Assembly: GCF_030463535.1 (NCBI RefSeq)
Contig: NC_132883.1
Coordinates: forward strand, 29,641,373 to 29,705,372
Source of the DNA: Salminus brasiliensis
Taxonomy: Eukaryota; Chordata; Actinopteri; Characiformes; Bryconidae
DNA length: 64,000 bases
Direction of reading: 5' to 3'
Below, one piece after another: positions 10,271-21,588 of this stretch (its first letter is position 1; every line of letters begins with the position of its first letter). The notes below the pieces were generated by a model, which made no database searches, had not been told where the DNA came from, and saw only the letters and a list, made by a program, of their open reading frames with translations. Made by a program: the position numbers and the translations under genes.

Positions 10271-13200
10271 TCAAATGTAAACAACTAAAGAAAATGTACT
10301 TTTATGTACCAACTTTTGAATCACCTCAAAAGTGAAGCGTAGTTGTGATGGGTATCTCATGTTCAAGGAGTAAAAAAGTCCAAACAACATGGCTACTGCA
10401 AGGGCCACGTTATCAAGGTCCTGAAGAACCACAACGCCTTCAATGATGATGCCAACATCAGAAGAGTCACTGCCTGGCGTCTCTCTGGTGACGTAGATGC
10501 CCACTGTAGTTTTTTCTATTGCACTCAGTGTAGCAGCCTCAGCCATGTCCTGTTTAAAGATAAAACATTTTTTTTTAAAACATTTTCTTAAACCCATGTT
10601 AGCAGAACAGTAGATGGCTGTAGCCAAAGACAGCCCTTCCAATTTCTACAAAAGAAAAAAAACCCTGACATTTATTTAAGCTCAAATGGAGAGGAACCTT
10701 GAAGATTTACATTAGTTTTTGTTTGAAATATATTAGCCCACCAGAAGCCATACTAAGCCAATAAAATGATTTATGATTTTCTTTTAGACTCTCAATTTGG
10801 ATTGTACAAGTCTGGTACTGTTTGGGCAATGAACATTCAAGCAAAAACTAATGTTAACATTAACTTCACATTTTTTTCCTAGATGATTTTGATCATTAAC
10901 CTGGACTTGATATACTCCAGGGCCGTAACTCAGTCCCAGTTACCTTTGTCAGCCCAGTATGGGAAGATGGTGTAATTTTCTTCAAAGGGATCAAAATGGG
11001 TGGTTATTCACTTTCATACAGGGTTCCTATTGCTTAAGACAAGTTAAAATTTAGACTTTAAGACCTCTCTAATGTCCCTTTAAATTAAATTTAAGACCAA
11101 ATTCACAATAAGCACAAATATGAAAAACGTTTATTTATACTTAAAACTGTCTGTGAGAGGAATTCTGTAAACTATTTAAAAAATAATTTTACCAATTATT
11201 TTAATATTTGAGACAAATTACAATCATCCTACTTAGAAAGTGTTAACATTAAGACCTCTGAAAGACTGATTTAAGACATTTTAAGGATAATTAAAGCCTT
11301 ATTTTTGGACTGATGAATTCAATGCCTTTTGAGGATCCACAGGAACCCTGTCATAATGCTATTATGAAAGTGAAAAATCCTCCATTTATCAGTAGGGGGA
11401 TATGGAGAAAAATTGGTAGGTTTGAAAATCTAATGTGACAAGTTTAACTTATTGTTTTAATCTCAGCAATGGAATTACTTTGGAATTACTAGAATTACTT
11501 TCCCAAATTAATAAAGAGGGTCTTAACAGTATAATCACAGAAATAACTGAATGCATAGTTTTACAATGTTGTATAGCCAAAATCGACTCAAAACACTCAC
11601 CATGTACTCCTGCACCAAGACATCAGGACTCTCATTCAGATAGATGCAGAGTCCTTTGATGAGGGACTCCCTTCGAGCATCAGTGTCATCCTTAAGAATT
11701 ACAACAAGGAAAATAGAGATGTGAACTCAAATTTTCAGTAGCACAAAAGAAGGTGATCAAAAGACAAAAACTTTGACTTTTCTAACCAGTCATCATATGA
11801 CACTAACATCTACAAAATATAAAAACTGTACATTTGACCTGACCGTTATGGACTGGACTTTTTATAATGTCCTGATGATATAAAAAAGATAAATGTCTCA
11901 CAGTGGAACAGTGAATGCAAAATAAAAATTAAAGGGTTATTTCAGTGAAATCAAAAATCCATCCCTCACTCACTCACTCACTCCCTCCCTCCACCATTCA
12001 CCCCCTCCTACCCTCCCTTCATAACTCAGTCCCTCCCTCCTTCCATCACTCACTCAATCTACTTTATTTATAACTGCAGGTAGATTAGATTATCAGTAAT
12101 CACACACCAAGTAAGCAATGCAATGGTTACAGTATACCAATCTTTCACTAAACAAATGCAATGCATATGTACTTTATGGGATGGAAGAAGTTGAAAGTTC
12201 TTACCGACATTGTGGCAACTATGTTTTTCAGCTTTTTGCCCGGCTCACCCGATCGCTTTGCAAACACTCTCAGCAGACTTTCAGAAAGAAAGTCAAGCTA
12301 CGACAGAAATCTTGACTGTAGAGGCATTGTTGTGATGCGCTTGAATTCCGCATTTATCTGAAACAACATGAAATTATTATTAAATGACAGTCAAAAGATT
12401 TCAAGAGACATTTCAAACATTAAAAACAACTAGGGGTGCACGATGATATCGGTTTTATATCGATATCGGCCGATTTTTAGATTTGGCTGATATTTCATTT
12501 ATTGATTAATTTAATTTAATTTATTATTTTTAGTATAAAGCTAATATTTTATTTAACTTTTTTTAAAAAGAGTTTAAACCATGAATAGTCCAAGTAAGGA
12601 CCAGTTATCTGACTAAATATGGCTAGCAATTTTCTCAGGAGACAACTTTCTTTTATTTGCACACAGATGGTTGAAACCTAAAATGTTATGCAAATAAATG
12701 TCACATGAATGGTTGGTCATCTGGGCTTTGATATGGAATATTTTGAAACACAAACTAATAAAGTCAACCATTACCTTTAAACATTAATGCATTTATGACA
12801 ACTAGTCAAAGCATCATTTTTTTAATTACCTCTGCTGCATAAAAAAGAGCTGGCCATCTCTCTTGTACATCACTGATCATGGGATCATCATAGACAATTT
12901 CTTGTCTCCTCAAAGCAAATGTTGCATCCATTTTCTTTTTAATTGTCTCTCTGTTGTTGCGCTTCTTCACATCTGATAGGAGTTCAACCCTCATATCCTC
13001 AAGGGACTGTTCACTTTCTCCAAGAGGAAAAGAGGGGCAGTAATCCACTTCACCCCTCTTTGGTCTTTTAACATCAAAAGCAGGGGAGCATTTCTCAGCT
13101 GGTTTATGTTTTAAAGAATTCACACATACTTCAGGACACCCTACTTTTCGAAGATGTGTGCGATAGTTTGACAACTTGTATTTGAGGCTCATTTTCCATC

Positions 13201-13585
13201 CTGCATAGCCACTGGGTGAGCCTTTTTCTTTTAAACATGGGTGTCTCAGGATGAGTGCCTCTGCAACTTGGTCAAACTTACTGCCTGTAAGATAAACTGT
13301 GTGCTTAACTATCTCCTGGATCAAGCCCTCTAATATGTCAGACTTTAACTTTGGATCAGGAATCAACAGCATCCCATTTTCTTTGAAAGCTACATGGGCC
13401 TTCTCTAGCTTAATTTCAGCATCGTACGTGAAACGGGGAACGCAGAACAAATCTGGCCAAGAAGACCGTGATGATGTAGACTCTGAAGATGAAAGAATGA
13501 TGGTGCCCGCGCCATTAAAAACAACTTCAAATGAAGCAGCGCTAGTATGAAGCAGATAAAAAACAGCGCTGGCAAACAGGCTCAC
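10271..13585 (-). CDS. SAMD3-like gene, four exons, about 425 residues
   Basis: Minus-strand exons: 12830-13585, 12205-12357, 11601-11690 and 10271-10549. All three introns are GT-AG (donors GTAATT, GTAAGA, GTGAGT; acceptors with pyrimidine tracts) and all are phase 0, giving an open frame of 252+51+30+92 codons to a stop at 10271. The protein has CVPRFTYDAE near residue 50, a KYKLSNYRTHLRKVGCPE block (about 130-150), a KRPKRGEVDY block (about 175), RRQEIVYDD and WPALFYAAE (about 230-250), and a C-terminal GIIIEGVVVLQDLDNVALAVA segment. These are typical of the multi-copy fish proteins labelled sterile alpha motif domain-containing protein 3-like (recalled family). No SAM domain is evident upstream. 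Role unknown; it lies inside a mobile element. Start chosen at the first ATG of the open exon. Confidence 0.75.
12430..12780. repeat. Small dispersed repeat in SAMD3-like intron 1
   Basis: Begins TAGGGGTGCACGATGATATCG and contains a palindromic ATATCGATATCGGCCGAT block. This resembles ends of hAT-type non-autonomous elements, but no matching right end was found. Confidence 0.3.
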
Positions 13586-13975
13586 GACAAGTATTTAATG
13601 TTACATGGTGATTCTCAAAACAATTAACTACATTTGAGTGCGATTTTGTTAATATTCGTCCAGAAAATCAAGACTTACTGAACAAAGTAGGAACGAGCAC
13701 TCCGACCAACTCCAACCATTTCTTCCCACGTCTTCCTTGTTACGTTGAGGGCGCGAAACAAAATCCCGTACGGTATCGTGAGATTTAACATTGATACGTT
13801 ATTGATTCACTTCAGTCGAACATGATATGAACACATTCATGTAGTCTCTCTGCGTGTTATGTAGTTTTTACACAATAAAATTACATGTCTGTTTAAAACA
13901 CGAGGCAGTTGTGTTAAATACACTCAAAATGCTTACATAAATCCAAGACATGGCTAGTCTCCTTTTTTCAGTGTA

Positions 13976-14930
13976 ATATCGGCATAAAAAATGTATACAA
14001 TTATAAACTTTACCTTTCAGAAATTTCATTTTACTATTCTGAGAATAAACTCTTGGAAATATGGAGTAGCATGTAAATGTATGGGCACCCCCTGGTCAAA
14101 ATATTGTTGTTTACTGTGAATTGTTCACAGTAACAACTGATCTTCAAAAAGCATAATTTACAGATAAAAGTCTTTTCAACATTTTAAAGAATGTTATTGT
14201 ACAATTTTATATGTATAGACCATGCAAGGTGTCCAAACTTTTGTATCAGGCCCTTTTACCTTTTAGAAATGGTAAAATTAAAACTAATCTAAAATTAAAA
14301 CTAATCTAAAGCTTAAATAAAGAAATTACAATTTGTTTAACTTTCATCACTGTGCACAGACATTAATCAGGTGAACTCAAACATGTACATGCCACTGTAT
14401 AGGAAATAATAATAATAATACGCTTATAAACTTGTAGTTAATAGTTCACCCGCAGACAAACTACATGCTTAAAACATCAACATTTACCTCAAACCTTCAG
14501 TTCTTATGCAATTCTGAATAGACCTGCTTATGTGGTTTCTAAACAAGTAGATCACATAAAAAAATAAAATAAAAAATACAGAAAAACTAAAAAGAAAATT
14601 CTTTGCTTATTGACTGCATTAGATTTTTGGTCAAACAATCACAATCAGGCCCAGATTAGATTTAATAGATTATTTAACAACTATCAATAACTGATGAGCA
14701 GTTTCAGGTTCAAGGGTGTTTATTAATGATAAGCCTGCTAAAGCGTAAGTGTGGGTGTTTTAAACGTATATATATAAAATGAGGGGAAATCAAAGTAAAT
14801 GCAATTATGTTTTAATGGCATTAGTATATGTCTTGAACATCACTTTTCAATCGGCTTTACATTTATTTCAAGAAAAGTAAAAATGTAAATTTCTGTGTGA
14901 AAGCATGTTCACCACATCTAAAAATAGCTT
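13976..14930. other. Claudin intron 3 sequence, left arm
   Basis: Second copy of the intron repeat (13976-14265), then AT-rich unique DNA with an (AAT)n tract at 14407. No gene is seen. Mirrors 27680-28650. Confidence 0.5.
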
Positions 14931-15562
14931 ACTTCTGTGGCTTGTAGTTTGGATCCACATATTGCACCTGTGTTTTATGCTCCACCAGGAGTACAGTATC
15001 ATACCACTGAACCCTGTGGCACAAAAAGCATTGCATCATTTCTGGAATTATTTTACTATGAATTGAACAAGAATGAAGTTTGAAGGCATCATACCTAATG
15101 CCATATAGGTCAGGGCAGCTGCAAAAGTTACCCTGGCATTGGCAAGTTCAGAACCTCCAATCTTAGTATATTTCATTCCAATTAAAGCAAGCACAGCTCC
15201 CCAGAATCCCAGGATTACAGAGACAATAGCCAGGGCACGGCAAACATGCAAGAAAACTTAAGAGACAGTGGTGAACTAGTTGCTGAACTTCACTGCACTG
15301 TCTAATTCAATCTAAAAACATCTGACATTGGTGGTCAAACTGTATACTGTTTTTTACCTGGCAGTGCTATCATGGATGGGTAATATTTGCAGTCGGACAC
15401 ACCAGTGGTGTAAGAAACACAGTCCATCCACAGATTGGAAAAATATTTGACAGTGGTAACAACAGCTTCTCCCACCAGTACTCAGTGGGCAGAGTAGAAC
15501 AGTTCAGTAACCAGCCACAAAGACAACAAATGAAGCAACCAATCTCCATATACACCATTTCT

Positions 15563-16732
15563 GTGTGATTCATTTGTTCAAGTCTTGTAGTACAATTAAA
15601 AAAGCAGATATAGGTAATAGTTTATGTAATAAAAAAAAAAATTCTCTCATCAGACTGAAAGCAGTACATGAAATGTGCCATGAAAGCCATACATTTACAA
15701 ATTTGAATGTTTTGTGTATTACACAAAACTGAAACTCATTTCTAGCAAATTGTCTAAATATTGCATGATTCTCGCAAACAGTCATGACAGCTGGCATGTA
15801 ATGTGAATGCTAGCTAGTCAGTAAAATTCTGGTGAAAAAAAAAAAAAAAAAAAGATCCAAGCCAATAATATTCTCCGGGGCCTTTTTTCTTACCCCCAAA
15901 TGTCTAACTTTACATTTTCAATATATAGAAGGAAGATCCTTTTTTATAGTTCACCTTTTGGGCTAAACCATGTATATTAATGGTAGCATGTTCCTGGATA
16001 TTTTTTTATAATAATGAGATGGAATAATGAAAAAACAAACTACTTTATACTTTTAATACACAGTCATTGCCTGTATAATACATGCTGTATAATACATGCC
16101 ATAACACATTAGGTCTGGCTCTCTATGATTAACGTAAATTTCAATCTTTCTGAGTAATTTTGTTCATTCTATATTAGTTATTGTCCACCATAAAGAATGT
16201 TAATAACTATTTGAACAAACAGAATCTAAAGACTCTCAGCACTTAGGTTTGATCTGTCAACATCATTTTAAAATAGAATAGGTCACAGAATGAGCATAAT
16301 GTATTGAACGGTCATTCTCTTGGGCTTTAATTAATTTTTTTAAATGCAGGATGTTGTATAAATTTGTAGAGTGACATTTAAAATATAGGTGTTGGTGATC
16401 ATCCAACATCCAGAATTAGCAACGCTTCTGTAACTGGATGGAGTCAAAGTCTAGCAACAGTTACAGTTACTCTACCTGTTTTTAATACTTTTTCAGAATA
16501 CATTTTAGAAAAAAACAATGAATAAGCAGGTGTCTGAATACTTTGTCCATATAGTGTATCTTGTATTTGTATTGGGTGTGGTTTGAATATATTGGTGCTA
16601 TTGAATATTATGTGTTATATTTGACTTATAATTCAGTTTTTTTTTTTACTTATGAATCAAATAAATGGTGAGTAATTATTGATGTGATGACATTGAATGC
16701 CACACCTGTTAATATTCTAAATGTCCATACAG

Positions 16733-16763
<31 letters not shown>

Positions 16764-17264
16764 ACATTCCTGCAATAATCAATATGATTATGTCCTTGCA
16801 TGCATGTGTATATTAGATGCCAACATGGTGAGTTTAAGCACCTGGGCCTTTGTGTGTTTCTTTGTATGTGTACACTCTTAAATAGAAACTAATTTGATGA
16901 CTTTGAATGGCAAACATGTTGATATTCTTTTAGTAAGTATATGGTGAGTATGCATCCTATTGTAAGATCACCTACTCTGCCTGTGTGTGTACTCCTGATC
17001 TTGCATGTGTGTCTGGGGGTTGGTGTAAAATTTAGTTAAACATACTATTAGAACTATTTTAGAACTATAGAAATGACAAACATGCTGTAATCTTTGGTTG
17101 TTAGATATTTTTCTATAATGTGTCAGCTTGACAGTGTTTACTCTAACTGTGAAATTGGTTATCAGATTGTGATCAGATGTGTGTGCATTACTGGAAGTCA
17201 TCAGTGAAATAGTGTGTCATCTATTTCTATTTGAGAAATATATGTACTGGAAATGCCATATATA
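15563..17264. other. Inner left arm of the palindrome, no gene recognised
   Basis: AT-rich DNA mirrored by 25350-27050. It includes poly-A at 15835, a (TG)n microsatellite at 16737-16763, and short frames without recognisable homology. This would be the 5' flank of the claudin-like exons. Confidence 0.5.
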
Positions 17265-17412
17265 CAGTTGTGTTTAAAATTATTCAACCCCTTGCAGTAA
17301 AGTGTTTTAGCAAGTTTGACAAGACATTTAATTTTTATCTTGTTCACAATCAGATCAAATAAGGACCTGTATAATATACCAATTACAACAATATTTTTTT
17401 TAACATGCCAAC

Positions 17413-17979
17413 TGTGGTGGAAATTTTGTGACAGAAAAAACACTAAGTCTCTGAATCAGTATCAAAGTGAGTAACAAATTTATTGAGAGAAGTACAAAGC
17501 AAAACCTTAGTTTCTGCCTGTCTGCTCTGAGCTCTGCATGATCTGCAGGAACTTTTATCATCGCTGGGCTCTTCTCTCACCCGCTCAGCAATGATATACC
17601 AGATAGCCTTATATGGTATACACAAACTATACATTTATCTGTTACTTGCATGAGAACCGTCCCAGGAATATGACCCCACTGACCCCATCTGGTCCCTGTT
17701 TATGGGGGGGGGGTCATTCTAAGGTAAGTGCTGACTGCAGATCATTCTGTCCTCCCATCGGTACTTCTTCTCTCGCCCACTTCTGCTTATCATCTATGTC
17801 AGGGCGCAGTTGCACCGTGAGAAAGATAAGCAGAGACAGACAATAACAGTGTGAACAGACCCCGGTACAACATAGATGAAGAACATATAACAAGAGGTGA
17901 CCGAGGTCTCCTTACATATCACAGAATATGAATCAACAATTTAGTTATTGATTATGAATCATCAATAACTTCCATTACA
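17413..17979 (-). repeat. ERV2 3' LTR
   Basis: 567 bp, TG...CA ends. Contains AATAAA-like TCAATAAATTTG (minus strand) near its R/U5 side. The same LTR family occurs as a solo LTR at 38620-39130. Confidence 0.9.
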
Positions 17980-17991
17980 TTTCCCCCCTTT
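17980..17991 (-). promoter_or_regulatory. ERV2 polypurine tract
   Basis: AAAGGGGGGAAA on the minus strand directly abuts the 3' LTR, where plus-strand DNA synthesis is primed in retroviruses. Confidence 0.85.
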
Positions 17992-18007
17992 GATTCTTAA
18001 TCAACAC

Positions 18008-19373
18008 TCAAACGTTAGTTTCATCTGCAAACAGTTTCTTCAGTCCCAGTTCTTCTCCTGGTCCTTCTGGCTCAACCGTGAACTGGAGAAGTTGATGTCG
18101 TGCTTGGATCCGGTGAAACAAAGTTTCAATGATGGAGTTACACAGCAACGGTCCACAGCAAAGCAAAAGCACTAATAACACAAGGATGGGCATTATCATG
18201 AGGAATACACTGCGTAAGCTAGCTAGAATAGATCCCCAACTCCAAGCTGGATCAGCTCCTTGTTCTTCTTTCCTGAGTTGGGCAGCTACAGTGCGCATTT
18301 GGCGCAAAACCATGCTAATGTTACCTTCTTTAGCATCGTTAGGCGGAATATAAGGGCAGTAGTGTTCACCAATCATGCTACAGACCCCCCCCTCCTTTGC
18401 TAGAAGTAAATCAAGTGCAATGCGATTCTGTGTAGTCATTAATCTCAATGCTGTTAGTTCGGACCTTACTCCTTCCATCTCTTCAATGGTCTGGTTTACA
18501 AATGTAGCTAACCTATAGTGAACTCTATTGAGGTGTCTAGTAAGGCCCCTACCCCATACATTGGAACCATAATTTCAGCAAATCCTTCTCCTTCTGTGGT
18601 TAATTTATGCTCGTCGGGTACGGATACGTTCTTTAGTGCATTACGGCGAGTACGAGGATAAGGATGCATGGAATACAAAGTTATATGTGCACTCAAATGC
18701 ACCAAAGCACAGCCACAGTGGCCACAGTGCCAGTACTAATCAGGTATCCAAATTTTTATGTCTGTACTATGGGTGACCAGGCCCCCAGAATTAGAGGCTA
18801 GGTTCACGGTACTATTGCATTGGCTAGGGTTTAAACCCCTCTGCCAACTGCTGGTGTGGTTACCTGGGAGTCTGATACACTCCTCACTTCCTTCCAGTAA
18901 TTCCTTGCATTCGTTAGGTGATTCCGAATCTGGGTTGTCACCTGAGGCGTCTGAGCTCCTGAAGCAGATTGGAAACACTCTCCACTTATTCTGAGCTGAA
19001 TATCTGCATCCGGGTGGCCCCTTTTCCCTTTGAGGAACTGGTAGGCCTCAGTTGCACTCACATAGGTATGGTTAAGCCAAGTACTATTCACTGTCTCATA
19101 TGAATCTGGATGTATTTCAAAAACGAATGGATCAACTGAGGCGTGTGGCATTAGAGCACAAGCATAACAAGTATTGTTCACACCTGATGTATGGGCTGTG
19201 AAATTTACATATTGCCAAAAAACATTCTTCCCTGGGTATCTGAAGTAACCTTCATCAGAGCCCTCAGAATCATGTTTGGCAATTAGGATATACAGTGTTC
19301 CTATGATGGCCAGTAGACAGCCCAATCCTGCTGCCATCATTACTAGCCCTTTGGGGTTGATCATCCTCATGCT
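18008..19373 (-). pseudogene. env: ERV2 env, surface and transmembrane subunits, interrupted
   Basis: The frame overlaps the end of integrase. The likely start is the Met before INPKGLVMMAAGLGCLL near 19373, giving an N-terminal hydrophobic signal or anchor. N-x-T sites follow (NFTA, NNTC, NSTW, NHTY). A basic RTRR near 18640 may be the cleavage site, followed by a hydrophobic segment (VPMYGVGALL). The transmembrane part (18008-18478) has QNRIALDLLLAKEGGVC then a second Cys seven residues later; the paired CC of gamma-type envelopes is reduced to one Cys here. A membrane anchor near 18150-18200 (MIMPILVLLVLLL) and a cytoplasmic tail follow. Stops and shifts near 18508, 18736 and 18831 break it. 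Confidence 0.75.
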
Positions 19374-19399
19374 GCTGTCTCTTCCGGTGTAGTTGGGGC

Positions 19400-20583
19400 C
19401 TTCTTGCAGTGGGTGTGATGTATCCAAGTCCCTCGTCCTTCCACTTCTAAGGCCGTGTGTGTCACTAGAAGCACCTGATGAGGTCCTGTCCACTTTGGTT
19501 GGTTCCACCTTCGTCTGCGGAGGTCCCATATCAGCACTCAATCGCCTTGCTTGTGGTTATGGAAGGGCTGGTCAGCTGCTTTCACCTGTTTAAACACAGA
19601 CAGAAGCGCCTCATACAAGACGCAATATGTTGTGAGAGAATGGTCAAATAACTGATTGTCCAGTGGGGGTGGACCTAATCCCGTATTGGGAGGCCTGCCA
19701 AACACTATCTCAAAGGCACTGAGACCAGTTTTTTTTTGGCCTGGTTCTACTTTGCCAGAGAACCAGGGAGAGGCACTTAACCCAATTAAGGCCTGTCTGT
19801 TGTGTCATTTTTGCAAAACCATTTTCAATGGTTCCGTTAGCTCTTTCAACTGCTCCCACACAAGCAGGATGATAGCTGCAATGATTTCTCATGTCTATCT
19901 CTAGATAGTTCGTCAGATTGGTTAGGCCTGTATGTACAAATGGTGTGCCATTGTCACTTGAGACTTGTTGTGGCAGACCCCACCTGGGGATTATTTCTCC
20001 GAGGAACGTTTTTGCCACTGCTTCGCCATCCTGAGTACCTGTGGGGAAAGCTTCAACCTATTTACTGAACATACATACACAGACCAGGAGAAACCGTTTC
20101 CCTTCTGCCGGTGTTAATTCCACAAAGTCAATCTGCCAGTGCTGAAATGGCTCTGTCACTGGGGGGGTGACCCACAGGCTGTTGTGACAGAGGTTGTGTG
20201 TGTTTGTGTGTGTTTTGTGTGCACGTGAGACAATTAGAACAAAAATTTTGGGTGAGTGTAGAGAGTCCGGGTGCATACCAGTGTCTTGCTATCATATCCA
20301 GTATCCCCCCTTTGCTCATGTGACTCCTCCCATGAGCAATAGCAATTAACCCTCTCATGTATGCCTTTGGGAGACATGGTTTATTTGTTGCAATGTATAT
20401 CCATACATTATTTTGTTTGACACACCCTGATTTAGTCCACTGAGCTTTTTCTGATGCAGTGGCATTAGATTGAATTTCTTGCAGAGTGGGTTTCTCTTGG
20501 TCTGTTACAGAAAGTTGTACGGCAGCGACAGGTGCTTTTTGCCACATGGTCTGCAAAGGCATTTCTCTTGCTGACGGGATCAT
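19400..20583 (-). pseudogene. pol: ERV2 integrase
   Basis: Minus-strand pieces give the zinc domain (HGRSH then CSNCLTC), the core (HWQIDFVEL, SSDNGTPF, then HPACVGAVERANGTIE, holding the three catalytic acids) and a C-terminal part (FEIVFGRPPNTG; WNQPKWTGPHQVLL) that overlaps the env frame. The triad is intact. A stop at the end of MFSK (about 20058), shifts near 19710 and 20130, and further stops break the protein. Confidence 0.85.
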
Positions 20584-20599
20584 CTACTGAGGTGTGCGC

Positions 20600-21082
20600 T
20601 GCGCATTTAACAACTGCAATCGGTGAAGGTACACTGAAGAATGCATTCACTAAATCTACCACTGTGTAATCGTGTGGTCTGTAGGAATCTGAAACAAAAT
20701 AGTATGGGGGTTTGGTACTTCAGGTGCTCGAGCCTGAACTGCAGCATTTACTGCCTGCAGGTCCTGAACAAACCTCCACTCATCCCGGCCGGGTTTTTTA
20801 ACTGGAAAAATTGGTGTCCTAACCAAAGCTTGAAACACGGGTCTAATACCGTCAACTGCTTCAGGTTTTAAGGCGTACTGGGTACTGGCTTGTCTGGGTC
20901 TACATGGAGTATACTGGACTACTGGACTTTGGTGTAATGGATACTGGTTCACAGTCTTTAATCAATCCCATATCATACCTACTAGAAGCACACAGCCAAG
21001 GAGGAAGCGAAGCTAGCTCCAATTCCTCCTCTTCTGTGAGTGTGGCAGCCTGAATCAGTGGAGGCGAGCCAAACAGCTCCAC
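20600..21082 (-). pseudogene. pol: ERV2 reverse transcriptase fingers, palm deleted, joined to RNase H tail
   Basis: TPIFPVKKPGRDEWRFVQDL and NPHTIL show the RT fingers, with TVVDLVNAFFSVP beginning the palm (VDL carries the first catalytic Asp). The sequence then jumps to VVKCAAHTSVDDPVSKRNAF, which is the end of RNase H. The YxDD region and most of RNase H are therefore deleted at about 20625. Several stops add to the damage. Confidence 0.8.
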
Positions 21083-21294
21083 TGTTCGCTCTGCTCTCAG
21101 CCTGTATTGAAAAGGGCACTTCTATGTCTTTGTGGAAGTGCTATTCTGCACATTGGGGCGCTCAGTATTGGCCCAATCATTACCCCTGGCCACCCTCAAG
21201 GCCCATGGCCCGATATCTTACCACGGGAGGGTGTGTTTAAATCTGGCCAGGGAGATGTGGGGGTAGGAATTTCCCGCTGTGAACAACGCACATG

Positions 21295-21588
21295 TTAAAT
21301 AAAAGTTTTCCCATCTAGGGAACATTGGAGGGGCACAGACACCTTTTCTCTAACCACTTCTCCCCCCACCCCTATTAATGCTTGAGCTTTTCCCTTTTGT
21401 GTGTCACAATGAAGCTCATTAGTCCTAATCACTGAGTGGCCTGCCCCGCTATCTACCAAAAATTCCAAACTCCCTTCTACAATCCGAGTCAATTTCGGCA
21501 TACTTAATGAGCATGTTGTAAGCTGTTGCACTAATAAAGGATAGGGAGAAGAAGATACTTCCCTTTTTGCTGTGTCAGTGGGTCCCAT
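21295..21588 (-). pseudogene. pro: ERV2 aspartic protease
   Basis: LEFLVDSGAGHSVI contains the active-site triad in the D-S-G form, followed by ALIGVGGEVV as the flap-side segment. The frame overlaps the end of gag by about 58 bp in another frame, which suggests frameshift or readthrough expression in the ancestor. The open part is 97 residues, so the C-terminal portion runs into damaged sequence. Confidence 0.8.

Larger units (their letters stand above)
8563..13973. mobile_element. TA-flanked TIR element carrying a SAMD3-like gene
   Basis: The ends are the inverted repeats CACTGAAAAAAAG (8563) and CTTTTTTCAGTG (ending 13973), each flanked by TA (8561-8562 and 13974-13975). The right arm of the palindrome lacks the insertion, which proves the boundaries independently. 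No transposase is recognised inside. Contents are the spliced SAMD3-like gene 10271-13585, a degenerate internal direct repeat, and AT-rich DNA. CACTG ends with a TA duplication do not identify the superfamily with certainty. Confidence 0.75.
7501..15562 (-). pseudogene. cldn10: Claudin-10-like pseudogene, left arm (exons 1-4)
   Basis: Exons on the minus strand: about 15358-15562, 15095-15256 (162 bp), 14933-15013 and 7501-7608. They encode first-extracellular-loop features (LLNCSTLPTEYW, then in another frame NLWMDCVSYTTGVSDCK, the claudin W-x(n)-LW-C-C pattern), transmembrane segment 2 (VCRALAIVSVILGF), the third segment, and the fourth (FEIGAAVFIGWGGS). All visible splice sites are GT-AG. 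Single-base shifts in exon 1 (after TEYW) and exon 3 break the frame, and the last coding exon is absent. A SAMD3-bearing element enlarges intron 3. The five-exon organisation points to claudin-10 rather than single-exon claudins. Confidence 0.75.
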
